Source: Salinibacterium sp. SWN167
GTDB taxonomy: Bacteria > Actinomycetota > Actinomycetes > Actinomycetales > Microbacteriaceae
Direction: 5' to 3'
Assembly (NCBI RefSeq): GCF_015864665.1
Contig: NZ_JADYWU010000003.1
Location: forward strand, 3,399 to 67,398
Length of the DNA: 64,000 bases
The notes beneath the pieces are model-generated. The model saw only the letters and a list, made by a program, of their open reading frames with translations, searched no databases and had not been told where the DNA came from. The position numbers and the translations under genes were made by a program. Shown here in pieces: positions 23,878 through 32,835 of the stretch. How positions within the stretch are numbered: position 1 is the first letter of the stretch; every line of letters begins with the position of its first letter.

Positions 23878-24472
23878 CTTTCTCCTCTTTCTCTGGAACT
23901 TCTGCCTCACGAGGCTTCTTGTTAGCTGCCTTGCGGGCCTCGGCTTCAGCCTTAGCTGTTGCCTTGGTCTTGTGTGGGCCAATAATCATGACCATGTTGC
24001 GACCGTCAATAGTCGGTGTCGATTCAATAGAACCGAACTCGGAGACATCTTCGGCAAACTTCTGAAGCAAACGCACACCCTGATCGGGGCGAGACTGCTC
24101 ACGGCCACGGAACAAGATCATCGCTTTGACCTTGTCGCCGCCAGCGAGGAATCCCTCGGCGCGCTTGCGCTTGGTTTCGTAGTCGTGCTTGTCGATCTTG
24201 AGACGGAAACGAACCTCTTTGAGAATCGTGTTCGTCTGGTTGCGACGAGCTTCTTTCGCCTTCTGCGCCTCTTCGTACTTGAACTTGCCGTAATCCATAA
24301 TCTTGGCAACGGGAGGCTTAGAGCTGGGAGCTACCTCGACCAAATCAAGATCTGCCTCTTGGGCGAGCTTGAGGGCGACGTCAATAGAGACGACACCGAC
24401 TTGTTCGCCACCGGGTCCGACAAGACGGACCTCAGGGACTCGGATTCGGTCGTTGGTACGGGGATCGCTGAT
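23870..24472 (-). CDS. infC: Translation initiation factor IF-3 (non-canonical AUC start)
   Basis: Binds the 30S subunit, monitors the start codon and prevents subunit joining. The family-specific N-terminus [10 protein letters not shown] has no ATG, GTG or TTG in register, but AAGGAG lies 7 nt before an ATC codon at 24472. I therefore start there (200 residues). Domains: IF3-N (about 5-75, [12 protein letters not shown]), linker and IF3-C (about 80-165, [11 protein letters not shown]). A lysine/alanine-rich tail of about 25 residues follows, common in actinobacteria. Rare start codons let IF3 limit its own synthesis in E. coli (AUU); the same control is inferred here. Confidence 0.93.
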   Translation of the reverse strand: MSDPRTNDRIRVPEVRLVGPGGEQVGVVSIDVALKLAQEADLDLVEVAPSSKPPVAKIMDYGKFKYEEAQKAKEARRNQTNTILKEVRFRLKIDKHDYETKRKRAEGFLAGGDKVKAMILFRGREQSRPDQGVRLLQKFAEDVSEFGSIESTPTIDGRNMVMIIGPHKTKATAKAEAEARKAANKKPREAEVPEKEEKDA

Positions 24473-24794
24473 GCGTGTTCTCCTTACATTTCGTGATGCG
24501 CAGCCAAACGGTAGTCGTCTGGTAAACGCAGTTCGGCGGATGCCGTGGCACGAAAGAGGATCAAACGCAGCGAATGCTGCATCACCCTTTAAAGCTGCGC
24601 AGTCCACATCCGGAACAATGCGCTGATTCAAACACGAATCATGCGTACTGCAACGCCAGCGAACTGTGCGGGGTGTAACTACCCGGTAACCTTATATGCG
24701 GTTGACAGGTGGGAGAATCTCCACTTTCGTAACCGGGGCGAGCCCCGGGCCTGCATAAGAATAGCAGAGCGAACCCCAATAAGCGAAGGACATC

Positions 24795-25145
24795 ATGAGC
24801 GAGCCCACCCCAGACGAGACAAATGAAGCACGAGACATCTCAGAAGTGCCCGCAGTCGAGGTAATCAACACCGTCGCCGTACACATGCTCAGCGCTGCTG
24901 CGGTGAAACTCGGCCTTTCTGATGGCCCGGATGCAGAGTCAGAGAAGGACCTCGACGAAGCCCGCAAACTGATTACCGCTCTTGCCGGCCTCGTGACCGC
25001 CGCCGCCCCCGAGATCGGTGACCACCATGCGCGCCCGCTGCGTGACGGACTCCGCTCGGTTCAGCTCGCGTTCCGCGAAGAGTCGCGGTTCCCCGATGCC
25101 CCCGGCAAGGGCCCAGGCGAAAAGTACACCGGCCCCGTCAACTAA
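24795..25145 (+). CDS. DUF1844 family protein
   Basis: 116-residue acidic protein matching DUF1844 by the segment EVINTVAVHMLSAAAVKLGL (residues 22-41) and LDEARKLITALAGLV (about 53-67). The family has no known function and is common next to infC in actinobacteria. AAGGA precedes the ATG. It is divergent from infC across about 320 bp. That gap holds the infC leader (with a small GCAGC/GCTGC hairpin) and a plus-strand TTGACA at 24702-24707 lacking a convincing -10. Confidence 0.85.
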   Translation: MSEPTPDETNEARDISEVPAVEVINTVAVHMLSAAAVKLGLSDGPDAESEKDLDEARKLITALAGLVTAAAPEIGDHHARPLRDGLRSVQLAFREESRFPDAPGKGPGEKYTGPVN

Positions 25146-25151
25146 GACGGC

Positions 25152-25179
25152 GCCCGCTAGTTGCTGTCAGCTAGTGGGC
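25152..25179. terminator. Bidirectional terminator between the DUF1844 and SseB genes
   Basis: A 9-bp stem (GCCCGCTAG with CTAGTGGGC, one G-U wobble or mismatch depending on strand) lies between the two convergent genes. The SseB stop codon is in its loop. Confidence 0.55.
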
Positions 25180-25955
25180 AGGTCAGCGGCTGGTGCGCGA
25201 ATGACTTGGACTGCGAGCGAATCGACCGACTGAGCGATGAGTTCAGAGGCACTCCAGCGTTCGCGCATCCGCTCCATGACCGCATCTAAGGTCTCGCGGT
25301 CAAGCCCCTCGCGCATCGCGATCTGAACGACCAACTCGGGGCCATGCAGCCGTGCACCGGGGTCGCCGGCCAATAGCTGGATATCAGCGACGCATTCTTC
25401 GCTCTCAGCGGATGCTGCGAACTCGTCCCGCACATCGGCACGCAAGAAGCTCGGCGTCCACGGAGCAGACTGCGCGATCGCCCACACTGCCGGGCGACGA
25501 AGGATGAACTCGCTGTCGCTGAGCGGATCGATGATAACGAGGTCAGTGTTTTCGCTGGCGGCCGCAAGCGCCACACGGGTGCCTGCCGCTGGCACTGGCC
25601 GAGCATCCGGATTCCACACCTTCATCGCCTCGACAGAACTGAATACGGGCAACACGGCACGGCCATCTGGCCCCGTAACCGTGACGATTGAGAGCTCTTG
25701 CGTCTTATCGACAGTGAGCCCCTCGGCGGTGGTGCCGGTCTCCCCTGCCTTGGCAAGCAGCGGGATCAGAAGGCGGGACTCGCGAACCTGATCGACAACC
25801 TCAGCTTCGGTGGCATCGCCAGCATGAAAGCGGGTGATAGTGGCCATGAGCGCTTGAGGAGCGCTGCCATCGTCATCGGGTGCTGCGTTGGGCTCAAAGG
25901 AACGCCCCTCCCACGGTACGCCTGCGGAATCCGTTGCGTTCACTTCTGCGCCCAT
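25167..25955 (-). CDS. SseB-family protein
   Basis: 262 residues. The middle part resembles the SseB N-terminal domain: a segment SRLLIPLLAK, then VTGPDGRAVLPVFSSVEAMKVW and ALAAASENTDLVIIDP. The C-terminal part (about 185-262) has no clear assignment. SseB-family proteins are poorly characterised outside enterobacterial enhanced-serine-sensitivity and type III secretion work; neither role should be assumed here. AGGAG precedes the ATG. It lies downstream of hisA (60 bp) and may be on the same transcript as the histidine genes. Confidence 0.75.
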   Translation of the reverse strand: MGAEVNATDSAGVPWEGRSFEPNAAPDDDGSAPQALMATITRFHAGDATEAEVVDQVRESRLLIPLLAKAGETGTTAEGLTVDKTQELSIVTVTGPDGRAVLPVFSSVEAMKVWNPDARPVPAAGTRVALAAASENTDLVIIDPLSDSEFILRRPAVWAIAQSAPWTPSFLRADVRDEFAASAESEECVADIQLLAGDPGARLHGPELVVQIAMREGLDRETLDAVMERMRERWSASELIAQSVDSLAVQVIRAPAADLPTS

Positions 25956-26014
25956 GTCAGCTCCTGTGTCAGTGCTAGGTCAGTTCCGGTTTCCGCGCCC
26001 GCGAAGTGATTCGC

Positions 26015-26764
26015 CTAGTGCGAGGAGACGTCGAGCGCTTCAGCCAGCGTGAACGCCTTCGCATAGAGAGCCTTGCCCACAATGGCGCCCTCAAGACCCT
26101 GCGGAACAAGTTCGCGCAGCTCAATAAGGTCGTCCAAGCTCGAGATTCCGCCAGAGGCAATTACCGGGCGGTGTGTGCGCTCCATGACCTGGCGAAGCAG
26201 CTCAATGTTCGGGCCCTGCAGCGTGCCATCCTTAGTGACGTCAGTAACGACGTAGCGGCAGCATCCGGCAGATTCGAGACGGTCGAGAACCGTCCAAATG
26301 TCGCCACCCTCTTGCGTCCAGCCGCGAGCGGCCAGCGTCGTGCCGCGAACATCAAGACCAACAGCAATGGCCTCGCCATATTCGGCGATAACGTGAGCAG
26401 CCCACTCGGGGTTTTCCAACGCGGCAGTGCCGAGGTTGATGCGCTTCGCGCCAGTCGCAAGAGCAGATTCCAGCGACTCGTCGTCGCGGATACCACCCGA
26501 AAGTTCGATGTTGACGCGCCTCGGCGTCGACTTGATGACCTTCTTGATCATCGCGTGGTTGTCGCCACGACCGAATGCAGCATCGAGGTCAACGAGGTGA
26601 ATCCACTCGGCGCCCTGGTCGGCCCAGTCGTGAGCTGCAGCGCACGGATCGCCGTAACTCTTCTCGGTTCCTGCCTCGCCTTGTGTGAGACGCACTGCCT
26701 TGCCGTCGGCTACATCCACTGCCGGCAGCAGGGTTAGACCGGGGGTTTTGTTGAACTCGCTCAT
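26015..26764 (-). CDS. priA: Phosphoribosyl isomerase A (HisA, probably HisA/TrpF bifunctional PriA)
   Basis: Isomerises ProFAR to PRFAR in histidine synthesis. In actinobacteria the same enzyme also does the TrpF step of tryptophan synthesis. The 249-residue TIM barrel has the catalytic aspartate in [15 protein letters not shown] (Asp near 17) and a second in [35 protein letters not shown] is a PriA-like loop including the Arg/Trp used to switch substrates. Dual function is from family knowledge. No hisF is present in the window. Confidence 0.92.
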   Translation of the reverse strand: MSEFNKTPGLTLLPAVDVADGKAVRLTQGEAGTEKSYGDPCAAAHDWADQGAEWIHLVDLDAAFGRGDNHAMIKKVIKSTPRRVNIELSGGIRDDESLESALATGAKRINLGTAALENPEWAAHVIAEYGEAIAVGLDVRGTTLAARGWTQEGGDIWTVLDRLESAGCCRYVVTDVTKDGTLQGPNIELLRQVMERTHRPVIASGGISSLDDLIELRELVPQGLEGAIVGKALYAKAFTLAEALDVSSH

Positions 26765-26843
26765 AGATACGCTCTCTAAAGACCTGACCGCGGAACGCCG
26801 CGCACAAGCATCCGATACTAGTGCACGTAGAACCTCAGCAAAA

Positions 26844-27476
26844 TCAGAAGGTCTTCAACCAGTTGCTTAGTAGTCGGATTCCAGCTTCGCCCGACTTCTC
26901 GGGGTGAAATTGAGTGGCAGTCAATGGCCCGTTTTCGACCGCGGCTAAGAATCGGCCGCCGTGGTCTGCCCACGTGAGCTTTGGCTGCGGAAAAGGCGGC
27001 TGAACATCAAGCGTCCACTGTTGTGCAGCGTAGGAGTGCACGAAATAGAAACGTTCGTCTCGCACCGAATCAAACAGCGTCGTGTCGTCAGGAGTCTCGA
27101 CAGTATTCCACCCCATGTGAGGCAAAACCGGGGCGGGTAACTTTTCTACAACACCAGGCCACTCGTTGAGGCCTTCGGTCTGAATACCGTGTTCGTCGCC
27201 CGAGGCGAAGAGCACCTGCATGCCCACACAGATGCCCATGACTGGGCGACTTCCGGTGAGGCGCTTCTCGATGATTGCGCCCCCGCGAACTGATTCGAGC
27301 GCCGACATCACAGCAGCGAAAGCGCCAACGCCGGGCACGAGGAGCCCGTCAGCCGCCTCAGCGACCGAACGATCCGCACTCAGGCGAACGTTCGCGCCTG
27401 CAGCCTCGAGAGCCTTCGCTGCCGAGTGAATGTTGCCGGAGCCGTAGTCGAGGATGACAACCGAAGGAGCAGCCAC
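26844..27476 (-). CDS. hisH: Imidazole glycerol phosphate synthase glutaminase subunit
   Basis: Hydrolyses glutamine to feed ammonia to HisF. I start at the GTG 27476, which follows the hisB stop by 1 bp and gives 210 residues beginning [15 protein letters not shown]. The longer frame upstream lies inside hisB and is not conserved. Class I glutaminase triad: nucleophile Cys in [11 protein letters not shown], and His/Glu in [10 protein letters not shown]. Confidence 0.95.
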   Translation of the reverse strand: MAAPSVVILDYGSGNIHSAAKALEAAGANVRLSADRSVAEAADGLLVPGVGAFAAVMSALESVRGGAIIEKRLTGSRPVMGICVGMQVLFASGDEHGIQTEGLNEWPGVVEKLPAPVLPHMGWNTVETPDDTTLFDSVRDERFYFVHSYAAQQWTLDVQPPFPQPKLTWADHGGRFLAAVENGPLTATQFHPEKSGEAGIRLLSNWLKTF

Positions 27477-27477
27477 T

Positions 27478-28083
27478 CTAGAGCGCACCCTTCGTAGAGG
27501 GGATTCCCGTGACGCGAGCATCCGGCTCAACCGCAGCACGCATCGCGCGAGCGAAGGCCTTGAACTCTGCCTCGGCAATGTGGTGCGGGTCGCGACCACC
27601 CAGAACGGTCACGTGAACGGTGATACCCGCGTTGTAACTGATTGCCTCAAAGACGTGACGCACCATCGAGCCGGTGAAGTGACCACCGATAAGGTGCATC
27701 TCGAAGCCCGCGGGCTCGCCCGTGTGGACGAGATAAGGACGACCGGAGACGTCAACAACAGCACGCACGAGCGCCTCATCAAGCGGAACAAGCGCGTCAC
27801 CGTAGCGCGAGATGCCTGCCTTGGTGCCGAGCGCTTGCCTGATGGCCATCCCGAGCGCAATGCCAATGTCTTCGACCGTGTGGTGCACATCAATGTGCGT
27901 ATCTCCGCTGGCCTTGACGGTGAGATCGATGAGCGAGTGCTTCGAGAACGCCGTAAGCATGTGGTCGTAGAAGGGCACGCTCGTGTCAATAGATGAGGTG
28001 CCGGTGCCGTCGAGATTGATCGAAAGTTCGATGCTCGACTCGCTAGTTTCGCGCGTAATTGTCGCGGTGCGCTGTGAGGTCAT
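27478..28083 (-). CDS. hisB: Imidazoleglycerol-phosphate dehydratase
   Basis: Mn-dependent dehydration of IGP. The 201-residue single-domain enzyme (no phosphatase domain) has the two metal-binding histidine clusters [18 protein letters not shown] (about 65-82) and [18 protein letters not shown] (about 160-178). [11 protein letters not shown] gives further metal ligands. The start overlaps the hisC stop by 4 bp (ATGA). Confidence 0.96.
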   Translation of the reverse strand: MTSQRTATITRETSESSIELSINLDGTGTSSIDTSVPFYDHMLTAFSKHSLIDLTVKASGDTHIDVHHTVEDIGIALGMAIRQALGTKAGISRYGDALVPLDEALVRAVVDVSGRPYLVHTGEPAGFEMHLIGGHFTGSMVRHVFEAISYNAGITVHVTVLGGRDPHHIAEAEFKAFARAMRAAVEPDARVTGIPSTKGAL

Positions 28084-29168
28084 TGTTCAACTCTACCGAG
28101 CGTCTGGAGGTCGGCCATCGCATCCAAGAACGCAGTGGTTTCCTCTTCGGTGCCAGCAGTGACTCGCAAGTGGTGCGGGATGCCGACGTCGCGGATCAGG
28201 ATGTCCTGAATGAGGAGCTTGTGGAACAGTTCTTGAGGGTCAGCGACGTTGCCGAACAAGACGAAATTGGACTCACTGGGTACGGGGGTGAATCCCAATG
28301 CTTCAAGTCCAGCGCTCATGCGATCACGCTGCGCCTTGATCTCGTCGACCATGGCAAGCATTTGCGGCGCGTGGGCCAGTGCCGCTACGGCCGCCGCCTG
28401 CGTGAGCGCCGATAGGTGGTACGGGAGTCGCACCAAACGCAAGGCGTCCGCGATCGCCGGATCCGCGGCGAGGTAACCGACTCGCGCGCCGGCGAAGGCG
28501 AAGGCCTTACTCATCGTGCGGGACACGAGAAGTCTCGGGCGACCCTCAAGGAGCGACAGAGCCGATTCGCGATCAGAGAACTCGGCATACGCTTCGTCGA
28601 CGAGCACGATGCCGTCGGTAGCGTCGTAGGCGGCCACGATCGTGTCGTTGCTGACGGGGGTGCCGGTGGGATTGTTAGGGGAACAGAGAAAAACAACATC
28701 GGGCGTGTGCTCAGCGATTGCGGCAACGACGCTCTCTGGCGTGATGTCGTAGGCAGGATCGCGCGGTGCCGTGACCCACTCGGTGCCGGTGCCTGAGGCG
28801 ATGATGGAGTGCATCGAGTAGGTGGGCGGGAAGCCAAGCACGCGGCGCCCTGGCCCGCCGAACGCCTGCAGCGTCTGCTGAAGCACTTCGTTGGAACCAT
28901 TGGCCGCCCAGATGTTGTCGGCAGTAAGGCCGTGACCGAGGTAGGCCGCAAGTGATTCACGGAGTTCAGTGAATTCGCGGTCGGGGTAGCGGTTGGCATT
29001 CATAACAGCGCCGGCGAGAGCCATGACAATGTCAGTGGCAACCGCCTCCGGAATCGGATGCGTGTTCTCGTTGACATTCAGCTGGATGCGAACCGGATCG
29101 GTTGGTGCACCGTAGGGCGTAAGGCCCCTGAGGTCATCACGAATAGGGAGATCTGATAGCGAAGTCAC
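28080..29168 (-). CDS. hisC: Histidinol-phosphate aminotransferase
   Basis: PLP-dependent class I/II transaminase, 362 residues, first gene of the hisCBH-priA group. [16 protein letters not shown] binds the cofactor phosphate; [19 protein letters not shown] and [18 protein letters not shown] carry the Asn, Asp/Tyr and Schiff-base Lys. The start is GTG; TACGAT 7 nt upstream without a Shine-Dalgarno suggests a leaderless mRNA. hisD is not adjacent. Confidence 0.95.
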   Translation of the reverse strand: MTSLSDLPIRDDLRGLTPYGAPTDPVRIQLNVNENTHPIPEAVATDIVMALAGAVMNANRYPDREFTELRESLAAYLGHGLTADNIWAANGSNEVLQQTLQAFGGPGRRVLGFPPTYSMHSIIASGTGTEWVTAPRDPAYDITPESVVAAIAEHTPDVVFLCSPNNPTGTPVSNDTIVAAYDATDGIVLVDEAYAEFSDRESALSLLEGRPRLLVSRTMSKAFAFAGARVGYLAADPAIADALRLVRLPYHLSALTQAAAVAALAHAPQMLAMVDEIKAQRDRMSAGLEALGFTPVPSESNFVLFGNVADPQELFHKLLIQDILIRDVGIPHHLRVTAGTEEETTAFLDAMADLQTLGRVEQ

Positions 29169-29175
29169 TCCACCA

Positions 29176-29181
29176 ATCGTA
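29176..29181 (-). promoter_or_regulatory. -10 box for leaderless hisC
   Basis: TACGAT on the minus strand is followed by exactly 7 nt and the GTG start. There is no -35 of note. Confidence 0.4.
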
Positions 29182-29240
29182 GAGGAACTGGCTGTGACCG
29201 GATGCCGGGGCCAGTGACGACGCCGGCGGAGCGGGGCAGG

Positions 29241-29606
29241 CTAGTTGGAAAAGCTGGCGGGGATCGCGAGCTCTTGACCCGCGAAGATGTCTGCTGACGA
29301 CATCTGGTTCACTTCGATCAACTGGGCAACAACCTCGCGCGGGTCATGACCCGGGGCGTGCTGCTCGGCAATGTTCCACAGGGACTGCCCCGCCGCCACA
29401 TCGACATAGACGAAGGCGTTCTCGTTGGACTCAAGAGTCGCAGCAGCGCCGCCGCTGTTGAGCGAGATGAGAAGGGCCGCGATAACCAACGGCGTGGCCG
29501 CGAGAGTCATAAGGACGACGCGACCACGCGTGGTGAGGCGAAGACGCGGTGCGGACTGCCGTGCACGGACAGCCGCGTTAGGTGCAATCACAGCAGTAGA
29601 CATCAT
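29241..29606 (-). CDS. LysM-domain single-pass membrane protein, YneA-like SOS division inhibitor candidate
   Basis: 121 residues: basic N-terminus, one membrane helix (about 31-49, VVLMTLAATPLVIAALLI) and a C-terminal LysM domain (about 66-118, AGQSLWNIAEQHAPG to FAGQELAIPA). Size, topology and position next to lexA on the opposite strand match B. subtilis YneA and related actinobacterial proteins, which delay division during SOS. LexA boxes lie upstream. The role is inferred from this context. A second ATG one codon on has slightly better spacing from GAGGAG. Confidence 0.8.
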   Translation of the reverse strand: MMSTAVIAPNAAVRARQSAPRLRLTTRGRVVLMTLAATPLVIAALLISLNSGGAAATLESNENAFVYVDVAAGQSLWNIAEQHAPGHDPREVVAQLIEVNQMSSADIFAGQELAIPASFSN

Positions 29607-29672
29607 TCGCTCCTCATGGGGTGGTATCGCATCCGGTTCTCGGCCGGGAGAACCGGATGCGAAGTTGTGTTC

Positions 29673-29686
29673 CGAACATACATTCG
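29673..29686. promoter_or_regulatory. LexA box (LysM side)
   Basis: CGAACATACATTCG matches the actinobacterial/Bacillus LexA consensus CGAAC-N4-GTTCG except at one position (A for G in the second half). It lies about 65 bp upstream of the LysM gene. Confidence 0.6.
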
Positions 29687-29691
29687 AATAG

Positions 29692-29716
29692 TTCGAATAT
29701 CAAGTACATATTCGAA
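29692..29716. promoter_or_regulatory. Perfect inverted repeat TTCGAATAT-N7-ATATTCGAA
   Basis: Two 9-bp arms with a 7-bp spacer lie between the two LexA boxes. The TTCGAA cores resemble LexA half sites but spacing differs, so this may be an additional or auxiliary operator. Confidence 0.4.
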
Positions 29717-29744
29717 GAAGCCACTGACATTTGCTCCCGACACT

Positions 29745-29758
29745 CGAACAAATGTTTG
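29745..29758. promoter_or_regulatory. LexA box (lexA side)
   Basis: CGAACAAATGTTTG fits the consensus CGAAC-RNRY-GTTYG at every position. It lies about 80 bp upstream of lexA, consistent with autorepression. Confidence 0.75.
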
Positions 29759-29836
29759 TTTTTGACCCCTTCTGCGGATACAGTTTCGAATGAGCCACTG
29801 ACATTGGAATCGTGAGTGGCAGAAATAGAGGACTCC

Positions 29837-30526
29837 GTGACTGACGCAACAGCACCCCGAGACGACGCTTCTGAGCGCGGAACACGGCGGCGCACCAGCC
29901 TGAGTGCGAAGCAGCAGGCAATCCTCGAAATGATTCAGCGAGCAGTCGCCACCCAGGGGTACCCGCCGAGCATGCGCGAGATCGGCGATGCCGTCGGCCT
30001 CTCCTCACTGTCAAGCGTTACCCACCAGCTCAACCAGCTCGAGCTCAGTGGCTACCTGCGCCGCGACCCCAATCGCCCGCGCGCCATCGAAGTTCTTATC
30101 GACCTGCCCAACGCCGTCGACGAATCCAGCACGATCAGCCCGTCAATGGGCGACGCAGCAATGGTGCCACTTGTCGGTCGCATCGCCGCCGGAATCCCGA
30201 TCACCGCCGAGCAGCATGTTGAAGAAGTGTTCCCGCTCCCCCGTCAACTCGTGGGCAAGGGTGAACTCTTCATGCTGAAGGTCGTGGGAGATTCCATGAT
30301 CGATGCCGCCATCTGTGACGGCGACTGGGTCGTCGTGCGTCAACAGCAGACGGCTGAGAACGGCGATATCGTCGCCGCCATGCTCGACGAAGAAGCAACA
30401 GTGAAGGTCTTTCGTCAACGAGATGGCCACACGTGGCTATTGCCGCGTAACTCAAACTTCGAGCCGATCCTGGGTGACTACGCCCAAGTGCTCGGCAAAG
30501 TAGTAACGGTGTTGCGCGCGCTCTAG
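29837..30526 (+). CDS. lexA: LexA repressor
   Basis: SOS master repressor. I use the GTG at 29837, which has GAGG 5-6 nt upstream; a GTG seven codons earlier lacks a site. The 229-residue protein has a winged helix N-domain (about 22-85, [13 protein letters not shown]) and a peptidase S24 C-domain. The cleavage bond is Ala118-Gly119 (IAAGIP), the catalytic Ser153 in VVGDSMIDA and Lys190 in ATVKVF. Divergent from the LysM gene across shared LexA boxes. Confidence 0.96.
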   Translation: MTDATAPRDDASERGTRRRTSLSAKQQAILEMIQRAVATQGYPPSMREIGDAVGLSSLSSVTHQLNQLELSGYLRRDPNRPRAIEVLIDLPNAVDESSTISPSMGDAAMVPLVGRIAAGIPITAEQHVEEVFPLPRQLVGKGELFMLKVVGDSMIDAAICDGDWVVVRQQQTAENGDIVAAMLDEEATVKVFRQRDGHTWLLPRNSNFEPILGDYAQVLGKVVTVLRAL

Positions 30527-30541
30527 AGCACGCACAACACC
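30508..30541. terminator. Bidirectional terminator lexA/hflX
   Basis: Fifteen-position arms (GGTGTTGCGCGCGCT and AGCACGCACAACACC) with loop CTAG. Two positions are C-A on the plus transcript but G-U on the minus, so it folds better in the hflX direction. It overlaps the lexA stop codon. Confidence 0.6.
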
Positions 30542-30560
30542 GTCGCTGCAGCTAAATCTT

Positions 30561-32120
30561 CTAGGCCTGCTGCGAAACGAACTCTTCAATCTCGGGAACT
30601 CGCGCCGGGTGAACTAACGCGGTAACCAACGTGCCCTCTTCGCGGTAATCGGTAGAGATCACTCGGCCCTGCACGTGGAGGCGTGAAATGACCTCGCCGC
30701 GGTCGTACGGCACGAGCAGAGTCACCTCAATCTCAGGAGAAGGCAAGAGTTCTGCGATGCGCGCATTGAGCTCGTCAATGCCCTCACCGGAGCGCGCCGA
30801 GACAAAAATGCCCGTCGGCTCCAGACCACGAATTAGTAGACGCTGATCGTCATCCGCAAGATCGCTCTTGTTGAAGACAACGATCTCGGGAATGTCACGC
30901 GCACCGAGTTCGCCAATAACATCGCGCACCGTGGCGAGCTGAGCTCCAGGGTCAGGATGCGACGCGTCGACAACGTGCACGATGACATCGGACTGACCGA
31001 TCTCTTCGAGCGTCGAACGGAAAGCTTCCACCAGCTGATGAGGCAGGTTACGCACGAAACCCACCGTGTCACTCAACGTGTACAGCCGACCGTCGGCAGT
31101 TGCCGACTTACGCACGGTAGCGTCGAGGGTCGCGAACAGGGCGTTCTCCACGAGCACACCAGCGCGCGTCAGGCGGTTCAACAGGCTTGACTTGCCCGCG
31201 TTCGTATAGCCCGCGATAGCAACACTCGGAACCTCAAAGCGATCACGGTTTGCCCGCTTCGCTTCACGCGCCGGCGCAAAGCCCTTGATCTGCTTACGCA
31301 GGCGCGCCATCCGTGTATGAATACGGCGACGATCGAGCTCAATCTTGGTCTCACCGGGGCCACGGCTACCCATACCGGCACCCGCACCGCCCACCTGGCC
31401 ACCGGCCTGGCGGGACATCGATTCACCCCAACCACGCAGACGGGGAAGCAAGTACTCCATTTGAGCGAGCTCAACCTGGGCCTTGCCCTCGCGGCTCGTC
31501 GCGTGCTGGCTGAAGATATCAAGAATCACCGCAGTGCGGTCGATGACCTTGACTCCCACAACGTCTTCAAGAGCGCGTCGCTGGCTTGGGGCAAGTTCGG
31601 TATCGGCAATCACGGTATCGGCACCAGTTGCCGCCACCACATCCTTCAGCTCACGCGCCTTGCCCTTGCCCAGGTACGTACTCGGGTCGGGGTGGCTACG
31701 GCGCTGCAGGAGGCCGTCAAGCACGACGGCGCCCGCAGTCTCGGCTAGCGCAGAAAGCTCTCGAAGCGAGTTCTCGGCCTCGCGCAGGTTTCCTTGGCCG
31801 TAGATGCCGATGAGCACCACGTTCTCGATGCGCAGCTGGCGGTACTCGACCTCCGTGACGTCATCAAGTTCGGTCGATAGACCTGCCACGCGCTTCAGGG
31901 CGTGACGATCCTCGCGATCGAACTGATCACCGTCGCGATCAGATTCATAGTGAGCATCCGATTGCAGCGCTTGAGCGCCGGATTTGCCTGCTCCCTCGGA
32001 ACCGAAGCGCGTCACTGCCGCATGGTCAGAGCTTTCTGCGGCCAGAACACGGTCGACGGAACGCTCGGCGTCGTCGCCATCATTGGCCTCGATACTGGTT
32101 TCTGTCGTGTTTCGCGTCAT
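30561..32120 (-). CDS. hflX: GTPase HflX
   Basis: Ribosome-splitting GTPase that rescues stalled or heat-stressed ribosomes. 519 residues: a charged extension of about 90 residues, the HflX N-domain with VLDGLLQRRSHPDPSTYLGKGK, and a coiled segment around the conserved GPGETKIELDRRRI. The G domain follows (P-loop GYTNAGKSSL, G3 DTVGFVRNLP, G4 NKSD, G5 SARSGEG), then a short C-domain. The ATG is preceded by TAGGGT at 7 nt, a leaderless arrangement. Divergent from the methyltransferase gene across 41 bp. Confidence 0.95.
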   Translation of the reverse strand: MTRNTTETSIEANDGDDAERSVDRVLAAESSDHAAVTRFGSEGAGKSGAQALQSDAHYESDRDGDQFDREDRHALKRVAGLSTELDDVTEVEYRQLRIENVVLIGIYGQGNLREAENSLRELSALAETAGAVVLDGLLQRRSHPDPSTYLGKGKARELKDVVAATGADTVIADTELAPSQRRALEDVVGVKVIDRTAVILDIFSQHATSREGKAQVELAQMEYLLPRLRGWGESMSRQAGGQVGGAGAGMGSRGPGETKIELDRRRIHTRMARLRKQIKGFAPAREAKRANRDRFEVPSVAIAGYTNAGKSSLLNRLTRAGVLVENALFATLDATVRKSATADGRLYTLSDTVGFVRNLPHQLVEAFRSTLEEIGQSDVIVHVVDASHPDPGAQLATVRDVIGELGARDIPEIVVFNKSDLADDDQRLLIRGLEPTGIFVSARSGEGIDELNARIAELLPSPEIEVTLLVPYDRGEVISRLHVQGRVISTDYREEGTLVTALVHPARVPEIEEFVSQQA

Positions 32121-32127
32121 TGGGTTA

Positions 32128-32133
32128 ACCCTA
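32128..32133 (-). promoter_or_regulatory. -10 box for leaderless hflX
   Basis: TAGGGT on the minus strand is followed by 7 nt and the hflX ATG. Confidence 0.4.
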
Positions 32134-32149
32134 CTTCTCTAGTTTTCGG

Positions 32150-32155
32150 TAAGTT
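32150..32155 (+). promoter_or_regulatory. -10 box for leaderless methyltransferase gene
   Basis: TAAGTT is followed by 6 nt and the ATG at 32162, with no Shine-Dalgarno. It is back to back with the hflX -10, so two leaderless promoters share 41 bp. Confidence 0.45.
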
Positions 32156-32161
32156 CTGTGC

Positions 32162-32797
32162 ATGGCTAACGAGCATTACTTCTCGTCATCACCCGAGAGT
32201 GATCTCAAATTGCGGACGATTCACGCGACCATTGCTGGTCTCGAACGCGAACTTGTCACGTCAAATGGGATCTTCAGTCCGGAACGGATCGACGCTGGAA
32301 CCAAGGTTCTACTGGCGAACGTGCCCGCTCCTCCCCCGGGAGGAAACCTGCTTGACCTCGGTTGCGGCTGGGGACCGATGGCGCTCACCCTTGCCCTCGA
32401 GTCACCTCATGCAACGGTGTGGGCGGTGGACGTCAACGAGCGCGCACTGGATCTTGTGCGCGCAAACGCCGAAAAATTGTCCATACCCAACATTAACGCG
32501 GTTTTGCCCGCAGATGTTCCCGAAGACATAACGTTTATGTCTATTTGGTCGAACCCGCCCATCCGCGTCGGCAAGAACGAGCTGCACAACATTCTCCAGA
32601 CTTGGCTACCCCGTCTCGAAGAAGACGCCGACGCCTGGCTGGTTGTACAAAAGAACCTCGGATCGGATTCCCTCCACCGCTGGATGGAAGCAACCTTCCC
32701 CGACGACTTCAGTTTCACTCGCGCCGCAACCAACAAGGGCTACCGGCTACTGCGCGCGAGACACCACGCTGCAACGCTCGACGACGCTGACGCCTAG
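32162..32797 (+). CDS. RsmC-like class I SAM-dependent methyltransferase
   Basis: 211 residues, single MTS-type domain. The SAM motif I is LLDLGCGWGPMALTLA (about 63-78), and the acidic motif II VWAVDVNERA. The catalytic NPPIRVGK (about 130-137) is the N-P-P-[FI] signature of N2-guanine methyltransferases such as RsmC/YbxB. It probably methylates guanine in 16S rRNA (E. coli RsmC: m2G1207), but lacks RsmC's N-terminal pseudo-domain. Confidence 0.85.
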   Translation: MANEHYFSSSPESDLKLRTIHATIAGLERELVTSNGIFSPERIDAGTKVLLANVPAPPPGGNLLDLGCGWGPMALTLALESPHATVWAVDVNERALDLVRANAEKLSIPNINAVLPADVPEDITFMSIWSNPPIRVGKNELHNILQTWLPRLEEDADAWLVVQKNLGSDSLHRWMEATFPDDFSFTRAATNKGYRLLRARHHAATLDDADA

Positions 32798-32807
32798 GCG
32801 GCAGCGA

Positions 32808-32825
32808 AGGGCCGTCAACGGCCCT
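32808..32825. terminator. Bidirectional terminator between methyltransferase and dapF
   Basis: AGGGCCG-TCAA-CGGCCCT, a perfect 7-bp stem with a tetraloop, lies between the two convergent stop codons. Confidence 0.65.
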
Positions 32826-32835
32826 CAGAGGCGCG

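Noticed and set aside
24473-24631. N-terminal extension of infC (53 residues from a canonical start)
   Set aside because: The AUC at 24472 with a well-placed AAGGAG fits the family N-terminus; the extension looks like leader RNA read as protein.
24702-24707. TTGACA as a promoter for the DUF1844 gene
   Set aside because: No acceptable -10 at 16-18 bp downstream (TTTCGT at 17), so I did not call a promoter.
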